Part shown: piece after piece, positions 29,666-35,347 of the stretch | Layout: each line of letters begins with the position of its first letter | How positions within the stretch are numbered: position 1 is the first letter of the stretch | From: Buchnera aphidicola (Melaphis rhois) | GTDB lineage: Bacteria > Pseudomonadota > Gammaproteobacteria > Enterobacterales > Enterobacteriaceae | Direction of reading: 5' to 3' | DNA: 35,347 bases | Assembly (NCBI RefSeq): GCF_005080745.1 | Contig: NZ_CP033004.1 | Coordinates: forward strand, 364,393 to 399,739 | The notes under the pieces: generated by a model | What the model was told of the DNA's origin: nothing | The model's database searches: none | Seen by the model: only the letters and a program-made list of their open reading frames with translations | Position numbers and translations under genes: made by a program

Positions 29666-30589
29666 TTAGGTATCTAAAATTAAACGATAAGGCAATAATT
29701 CTTGACTCGAATTAATTCTTCCTATTCCAATAAATCGCCTGTTTTTACCTTCTGTTATACGAAAAAACACACTGCTTAACTTACAAAAAACTTTTATTTT
29801 TTCTCCATTTTTTATTTTATAAGACTCATGAGTAGATATGTTTATTTCTGGGAAAATAGACACAGGAGTATCTAAAGATATTAAAAATTTAGATAGTTCT
29901 TTAAAAAATGATTTAAAACTACATGAATTTAACGATTGAAGTTTATTAATAGTTATCATTTTAGAAATAGGATAATTACCAACTCGTAGTCTCCTTAATT
30001 CAATTACATGTGCTCCACAGCCTAAATTTTCCCCTATATCTTCTATTAAAGTTCTAATATAAGTTCCTTTAGAACATGTGATTTCTAACTCTAAAAAAAA
30101 ATTATAATAATTAATATATTTTAATTTATAAATAGTAATTTTACGACTTTTTCTGGGCACAGAAATGCCTTTTCTGGCATATTTATATAATGGTTTACCT
30201 TTATATTTTATTGCAGAATACATTGAAGGAATTTGATGAATATCACCTTGAAAAGAATTCAAAATATTCATTAATTTCAAAAATGAAAAATTTACCATTC
30301 TAATTTTAATAATTTTACCTTCAGAATCTGATGTAGTTGTCGTTTGTCCAAGACGAGCAATGACGCGATAACATTTATCAATATTAATTAAAAATTGAGA
30401 AAATTTTGTAGCTTCTCCACAACAAATCGGTAACATTCCCGTAGCTATAGGATCTAAAGATCCTGTATGTCCGGCTTTTTTTATGTTTAAAATTTTTTTT
30501 ACTTTTTGTAAAATGTTATTTGATGAACAATTGCTTGGTTTATCTACTAATAATATACCATTTATTACTTTAATCTTGTTTAAACACAT
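29666..30589 (-). CDS. truB: tRNA pseudouridine(55) synthase
   Basis: TruB makes pseudouridine 55 in the T loop of nearly all tRNAs. The 307-residue protein (E. coli 314) has the catalytic Asp46 in HTGSLDPIATG, then GEATKFSQFL, IPSMYSAIKYKGKPLY and KGTYIRTL, with a C-terminal PUA-like domain (GKNRRFIGIG). The ATG directly follows the rbfA stop, so the two are translated together. Confidence 0.97.
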   Translation of the reverse strand: MCLNKIKVINGILLVDKPSNCSSNNILQKVKKILNIKKAGHTGSLDPIATGMLPICCGEATKFSQFLINIDKCYRVIARLGQTTTTSDSEGKIIKIRMVNFSFLKLMNILNSFQGDIHQIPSMYSAIKYKGKPLYKYARKGISVPRKSRKITIYKLKYINYYNFFLELEITCSKGTYIRTLIEDIGENLGCGAHVIELRRLRVGNYPISKMITINKLQSLNSCSFKSFFKELSKFLISLDTPVSIFPEINISTHESYKIKNGEKIKVFCKLSSVFFRITEGKNRRFIGIGRINSSQELLPYRLILDT

Positions 30590-30982
30590 TTAACTATCCC
30601 TGTTGATTAAACTATTTTTTTGCGATTTATATAGAAAAGATTGGTTGATCAAAGAACTTATTTTCATACCTTTAATTAATGAATCATCATAAACAAAGTT
30701 TAAAATAGGAACAATACGCAAACGAACTTTTTTTGATAATAAAAATCTTATATATTTTGAAGATTTACGTAATATTAACAATATATCTTTTGAAGATAAT
30801 GTTGTACATGATTCGAAAATACTAATATATATTTTAGAATACTTAAAATCACGAGAAATTTGAACTTCTAGTACTGTTATTAATACCTTTAAACGAGGAT
30901 CAGATAACGAATTACAAATTATCCATGATATTGCTTTTTGTAGTTCTTTTGACACACGAAAACCTCGATTATACTGTAGCAC
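30590..30982 (-). CDS. rbfA: Ribosome-binding factor A
   Basis: RbfA binds immature 30S particles and helps late 16S rRNA maturation and cold adaptation. The 130-residue protein (E. coli 133) is a single KH-like domain with LSDPRL, the AYAKVYV-like FKYSKIYIS segment, and the well-kept LRIVP-L-F-YDDSL. The start is GTG, 10 bases after a GGAG site, and is supported by the distance to the RVSKELQ helix. The acidic C-terminal tail of E. coli RbfA is replaced by a Lys/Ser/Asn-rich one. It is between infB and truB, the usual order. Confidence 0.93.
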   Translation of the reverse strand: MLQYNRGFRVSKELQKAISWIICNSLSDPRLKVLITVLEVQISRDFKYSKIYISIFESCTTLSSKDILLILRKSSKYIRFLLSKKVRLRIVPILNFVYDDSLIKGMKISSLINQSFLYKSQKNSLINRDS

Positions 30983-31048
30983 TGAACGTGTTCTCCAACT
31001 GATTAGTATAAACGAAACGATAAATAGAATTTTTATGAAATCTATTGT

Positions 31049-33661
31049 CTATTTAATCTCTAATGTATGAAATACTTCGATTATATCATTAATACGAACG
31101 TCATTATATTTTTTTATTCCAATACCACATTCTACTCCACTTCTCACTTCATTTGTATCTTCTTTAAATCTTCTTAATGATTCTAATTCTCCTTCATAAA
31201 TTACTTTATTTTTTCTTAATATTCGAATTGAACTATTTCGTTTAACTATACCTTCAATAACCATACATCCTGTTATACTACCAAATTTTGGAGATCTAAA
31301 TATATTTCTAACTTCTGCTAATCCTATAACTTCTTGTTTATATTTTGGAGAAGTCATACCACATATAGCGCTTTTTACTTCATCGATAATATGATATATA
31401 ACTGAATAATATCGTAAATCTATGTTTTCTAATTCAATAAGACGTTTAGCAGAAAAATCTGCTCTTACATTAAAACCTATAATCATAGCATGTGAAGCTA
31501 TAGCAAGGGATACATCAGTTTCTGTAATACTACCGACACCCTTTCCTATAATCTTGATTTTTACACTATCATTAGATAATTTTTCTAAAGAATCAGAAAT
31601 AGCTTCTAATGAACCTTGTACATCAGATTTTAAAACAATGTTCAGTTCTAATACCTTACTTTTTTGTATATTTTCAAAAATTTTAGATAATTTAAACGCT
31701 GTTTTCTTAGCTAACTTCTTTTCTCTGAACTTTGCTTGACGATAACATGATACCTCTCGCGCCTTTTTTTCATCACGAACAACAACAATCTTGTCTCCAG
31801 TTATAGGAATCCCCGATAAACCCAAAATCTTAACTGGAATAGAAGGTTTAACAGATTGAATTTCTTTTCCAGTAGAATCTTTTATAGCACGAATTTTACC
31901 ATATTCTAATCCGCATAATACTATATCTCCTTTATATAACGTACCTTCTTGTATTAATATTGTAGCGATTGGACCTTGTCCCTTATCTAAAAACGATTCA
32001 ATAACTAAACCTGAAGCCATTCCAGAAGTACTAGCTTTTAGCTCTAACATTTCAGCTTGTAGCAAAATAGATTCTAATAAATTATCTATACCTTCACCTG
32101 ATTTTGCTGAAACATGTATAAAAATGTTTTCTCCTCCCCATTCTTCTGGGACAATATTATATTTCATTAATTCATTCTTAATTTTTTCTGGTTCTGATTC
32201 TGGTTTGTCGATTTTACTTATAACAACTAAAATAGGAACCGAAGCTGCTTGAGCATGTTGTATAGCTTCTATTGTTTGAGGTTTAACTCCATCATCAGCA
32301 GCTACGACTAATATTACTATATCTGTAACTTGAACTCCTCTAGCTCGCATGGCAGTAAACGCTGCATGTCCGGGAGTATCTAGGAATGTAATTATTTTAT
32401 CATTTATATCAATATGATAAGCACCTATATGTTGTGTAATTCCACCCGCTTCTTGCGAAGCAATTTTAGTTAGTCTAATATAATCTAATAATGATGTCTT
32501 ACCATGATCTACATGTCCCATAATAGTTACTATAGGAGGTCGTATTTCTCTAAATTCATTACTACTAGTTTCGCGATCTTTCATAATATTTTTTTCTAAT
32601 GCATTATCATGATATATAGTTACTTTATGACCCATTTCTTCTGCTACTAATTGTGCTATATCCTGATCTAAACTTTGATTAATTGTAACTATATATCCTA
32701 ATTTTATCATTGTTTTTATTACTTCAGAACTTTTTACTGCCATTTTATTTGCTAATTCGCATACTGTAATTACATCACTTATAATTATATCTCGATTGAT
32801 TGTATTTGAAGGTTTTGTGAACGTTTGTTTTAAAACACTATACTTATAGTTCTTGTTTTTTTTATCAGAAACAATAGTTTTTTTTATATCTTCTCGATTT
32901 GCTTTTTTATCTAAATAATTTCTATTTTTCTTATAACGAATATTTTTTTGGTTACTAGATCTATAGTTAGATTTTATATTTTTATTGCTCGAAGATAAAT
33001 AATTAGTATGAATTGCACTAGCAACATTGTTATTACTTCGATTTAGATCTAATGTGATTTTACTATCCGTTTTGTTTTTAACTTTTCTCTCTGATTCAAT
33101 AAAAGCACTTGACGAATTTGAGTTATGACGTAGTTTTACTGGTTTTAACAAGTTTTTTTTATGTTCAGAATTATAAGAAGAACTATTTTCTTTTTTTCTA
33201 ACATCATTAACTGTAAAATTACTCTTTAAATTACTAAAAACACCACGATTTTTAGTAATATTTTTGTTAAGATGAAATGTGTTGTCATTTTTTTGTCTCA
33301 TATTAGATGATGTTTTATTTTCACTTTGTGAAATATTTATATTAATATTTCTGGATACATTATCTCTTACTTCTTCATCAGATGTTGAATATATTTGTTT
33401 TTTTCTAATTTCAACATGTACATATTTGTATTTTCCACCAGAACTAGATACATGTAACGTACTACGAGTCTTTCTTTTTAAAGTTAATACATTTTTTGAA
33501 ATAGTACTAGTTTTTTTCAAGTATTTTTCTAAAGTTTTTTTCTCATTATAAGTAATGAAGCTATGTTCATTTTTAATAATACCAATATTTACACACTGTT
33601 GAATCAAATCTTTTATTGAAACATTCATTTCTTTAGCTAATAATTTTATACTTATTTCCAT
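31049..33661 (-). CDS. infB: Translation initiation factor IF-2, with altered G4 motif
   Basis: IF-2 is the GTPase that brings initiator tRNA to the 30S subunit and promotes subunit joining. It is 870 residues (E. coli 890). Residues 1-90 match the N-terminal domain (LKRKTRSTL). Residues about 95-290 are a poorly conserved Asn/Ser/Lys-rich linker. The GTPase core begins with G1 GHVDHGKT at 382-389, then [11 protein letters not shown]3 DTPGHAAF, G4 at 482-485 and G5 SAKSGEGID; domains II to IV follow. G4 reads SKID, not the usual NKID, because the codon at 32216-32218 is AGT. nusA ends 14 bases upstream. Confidence 0.96.
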   Translation of the reverse strand: MEISIKLLAKEMNVSIKDLIQQCVNIGIIKNEHSFITYNEKKTLEKYLKKTSTISKNVLTLKRKTRSTLHVSSSGGKYKYVHVEIRKKQIYSTSDEEVRDNVSRNININISQSENKTSSNMRQKNDNTFHLNKNITKNRGVFSNLKSNFTVNDVRKKENSSSYNSEHKKNLLKPVKLRHNSNSSSAFIESERKVKNKTDSKITLDLNRSNNNVASAIHTNYLSSSNKNIKSNYRSSNQKNIRYKKNRNYLDKKANREDIKKTIVSDKKNKNYKYSVLKQTFTKPSNTINRDIIISDVITVCELANKMAVKSSEVIKTMIKLGYIVTINQSLDQDIAQLVAEEMGHKVTIYHDNALEKNIMKDRETSSNEFREIRPPIVTIMGHVDHGKTSLLDYIRLTKIASQEAGGITQHIGAYHIDINDKIITFLDTPGHAAFTAMRARGVQVTDIVILVVAADDGVKPQTIEAIQHAQAASVPILVVISKIDKPESEPEKIKNELMKYNIVPEEWGGENIFIHVSAKSGEGIDNLLESILLQAEMLELKASTSGMASGLVIESFLDKGQGPIATILIQEGTLYKGDIVLCGLEYGKIRAIKDSTGKEIQSVKPSIPVKILGLSGIPITGDKIVVVRDEKKAREVSCYRQAKFREKKLAKKTAFKLSKIFENIQKSKVLELNIVLKSDVQGSLEAISDSLEKLSNDSVKIKIIGKGVGSITETDVSLAIASHAMIIGFNVRADFSAKRLIELENIDLRYYSVIYHIIDEVKSAICGMTSPKYKQEVIGLAEVRNIFRSPKFGSITGCMVIEGIVKRNSSIRILRKNKVIYEGELESLRRFKEDTNEVRSGVECGIGIKKYNDVRINDIIEVFHTLEIK

Positions 33662-33675
33662 AATTAAATTTACTC

Positions 33676-35169
33676 CTATTTTTGAATCTTTTCACCAAAC
33701 CAACATATATTTCGTGCTGCCATAATTAAATCACCAGCTGTAGTAATGTTGAGTTCTTCAATGTCTATTAAATCATCAACTCCTTGATCAGCTAATTCTT
33801 CTAAACTGTAAATATTTTTTTTTGCTAACTTTAAAGCTATGAATTGATTCATCCCTTTTAAATTTAATAATTCTATTTTTGGTTTTCTTACATTTAACTG
33901 TTGTTCATTTTCTTTCGTTATTATAAGCAAGGCTTTTTTTGCTTCTTCACGAATTAGCAAAGCTTGTTTTTCATTAATTGTATTTTCGTTAGCTAGTTCA
34001 TGAAAAGGAACATATACTAATTCTTCTATAGAAGAAAAACCTTCCTTAATTAACGTTTCCAAGAGTTCTTCATCTATTTTTAAATATTTCTTGAACATGT
34101 TTAAAATTTTGTCAGCTTCTTTTTGATACTTTAATTTTAAATCATCTACCGTCATAACATTAATTTCCCAACCGCTTAATTGAGAAGCTAAGCGCACATT
34201 TTGACCATTTCTTCCAATAGCTTGTGCTAAATTTCCAGAATCCACAGCAAGATCTACCGTATGACTTTCTTCATCAACCACAATAGAACAAACATCGGCT
34301 GGAGACATAGAATTAATAACAAATTGTGCTGAATTGTTATCCCATAATACAATATCAATTCTTTCTCCACATAATTCGCTAGACACTGCTTGTACTCGAG
34401 CTCCTCTCATACCTACACATGCACCAACCGGATCAGTTCTCTTATCATTACTTTTCACTGCAATTTTCGCTCTAGATCCTGGGTCGCGTGCTGCTGCTTT
34501 TATTTCAATAATTCTTTCTCCTATTTCTGGAACTTCAATTTTAAATAATTCAATTAACATTTCAGGTCTAGATCTACTAACAAATAGTTGAATACCTCTA
34601 GATTCAGGATGAATTGCATAAAGCACACCTCTTATGCGATCTCCTAATCTAAAATTTTCTCTAGGTAGCATATCTTCTTTTAAAATTAAAGCTTCAGCAT
34701 TATTACCTAAATCTAAAACAATATTATCTCTACTAATCTTTTTAACTATTCCTGTTACAATGTCACCCTCATATTTTCGAAACTGATCTACAATCATTGC
34801 TCGTTCAGCTTCTCTTACTTTTTGTACAATGACTTGTTTTGCTGTTTGAGTAGTAATTCTATCAAATGTAACTGATTGTATTTTATCTTCTGCATAATCG
34901 TTAATTTTTATTAAATTATTTTCGAACTGAGCAGCTTCGAAGGTAATTTCTTTTGTTGGATATAAAACTTCACTAACTACTAACCATCGACGAAATGTTT
35001 CAAAACTTCCACTTTTTCGATCAATTTTTACTCGTACATCAATATCTTGATCATATTTTTTTTTAGTTGCTATTGCTAATGCACTTTCTAGTGCTTCAAA
35101 AATTTTTTCTCGAGGTAAGGATTTTTCGTTAGAAACCGCTTCTACGACAGCTAAAATTTCTTTATTCAT
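33676..35169 (-). CDS. nusA: Transcription elongation/termination factor NusA
   Basis: NusA binds RNA polymerase and RNA and modulates pausing, termination and antitermination. It is 497 residues (E. coli 495): N-terminal polymerase-binding domain, S1 domain ([25 protein letters not shown] without gaps across about residues 130-160), KH1 with [16 protein letters not shown]2 with [13 protein letters not shown], and two C-terminal acidic repeats. It opens the nusA-infB-rbfA-truB-rpsO-pnp operon. rimP, which precedes nusA in E. coli, is not in the 178 bases upstream. Confidence 0.97.
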   Translation of the reverse strand: MNKEILAVVEAVSNEKSLPREKIFEALESALAIATKKKYDQDIDVRVKIDRKSGSFETFRRWLVVSEVLYPTKEITFEAAQFENNLIKINDYAEDKIQSVTFDRITTQTAKQVIVQKVREAERAMIVDQFRKYEGDIVTGIVKKISRDNIVLDLGNNAEALILKEDMLPRENFRLGDRIRGVLYAIHPESRGIQLFVSRSRPEMLIELFKIEVPEIGERIIEIKAAARDPGSRAKIAVKSNDKRTDPVGACVGMRGARVQAVSSELCGERIDIVLWDNNSAQFVINSMSPADVCSIVVDEESHTVDLAVDSGNLAQAIGRNGQNVRLASQLSGWEINVMTVDDLKLKYQKEADKILNMFKKYLKIDEELLETLIKEGFSSIEELVYVPFHELANENTINEKQALLIREEAKKALLIITKENEQQLNVRKPKIELLNLKGMNQFIALKLAKKNIYSLEELADQGVDDLIDIEELNITTAGDLIMAARNICWFGEKIQK

Positions 35170-35325
35170 CTTAGTTTACCTCAAATTATATGACAATTTT
35201 ATGTAATTACAATTATTTGATAATAGAGTATCTTTAGAACAGCACATGCAAACATTAAGATGTTAAACTAAATACATCAATAGTTCATACTAAATATAAA
35301 ATATATGTTTAACGGGGAACTTTCT

Positions 35326-35347
35326 ATGTCAGTCTTTAAAATTTATA
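35326..35347 (+). CDS. Possible start of an unidentified gene, cut by the window edge
   Basis: An ATG at 35326 opens a frame reading MSVFKIY before the window ends, with a GGGGAA site about 8 bases upstream. Seven residues are too few to recognise. It would be divergent from nusA. Confidence 0.3.

Noticed and set aside
35170..35325. tRNA gene or rimP upstream of nusA
   Set aside because: No T-loop-like GTTCGA motif or acceptor pairing and no RimP-like frame is visible.

Overview
The window is a chromosome segment of Buchnera aphidicola, the obligate aphid endosymbiont, or a very close relative. Every recognisable protein matches an Escherichia coli core gene closely in length and motifs. The DNA is extremely A+T-rich, spacers are short, and there are no mobile elements, prophage genes, CRISPR arrays or tRNA genes. 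I recognised the families from memory of the E. coli proteins, not by a database search, and I cannot assign an aphid host.

Layout. Bases 1-8424 (+ strand) carry rluC (5' end outside the window), rpmF, fabD, fabG, acpP, tmk, holB, ycfH, ptsG, hinT and an lpoB-like gene. This is the E. coli rluC-to-lpoB region with plsX, fabH, fabF, pabC and mltG missing. Bases 8425-16500 hold a tiny ycaR gene (-), asnS (-), pncB (-), pyrD (+), uup (+) and trhO/yceA (-). Bases 16502-24374 are the valS-pepA block (-), then argF/I, pyrB, pyrI and ridA (+). Bases 24623-35169 (-) are the transcription/translation cluster, transcribed in the order nusA-infB-rbfA-truB-rpsO-pnp-deaD, without rimP and nlpI. A possible gene start lies at the extreme right edge.

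Functions fit a nutritional symbiont. They cover fatty-acid synthesis (fabD, fabG, acpP), glucose uptake (ptsG), NAD salvage (pncB), pyrimidine and arginine synthesis (pyrD, pyrBI, argF, which share carbamoyl phosphate), control of reactive enamines (ridA), and a lean DNA/RNA/translation apparatus.

The most notable signals are the following. (1) Three otherwise intact genes, rluC, pncB and pyrB, are each broken by exactly one missing A in a run of 10-12 A, with full homology continuing in the next frame. This is the pattern expected if polymerase slippage rescues expression. (2) Key residues differ in IF2 (G4 motif SKID instead of NKID), PyrB (Ala at the Ser80 position) and PepA (Asp at the first signature position). 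(3) The LpoB-like protein has lost its lipobox cysteine. (4) A 59-residue YcaR gene is easy to miss. (5) Several hairpins sit at operon ends and in the deaD leader. I found no evidence of a wholly new multi-gene system.
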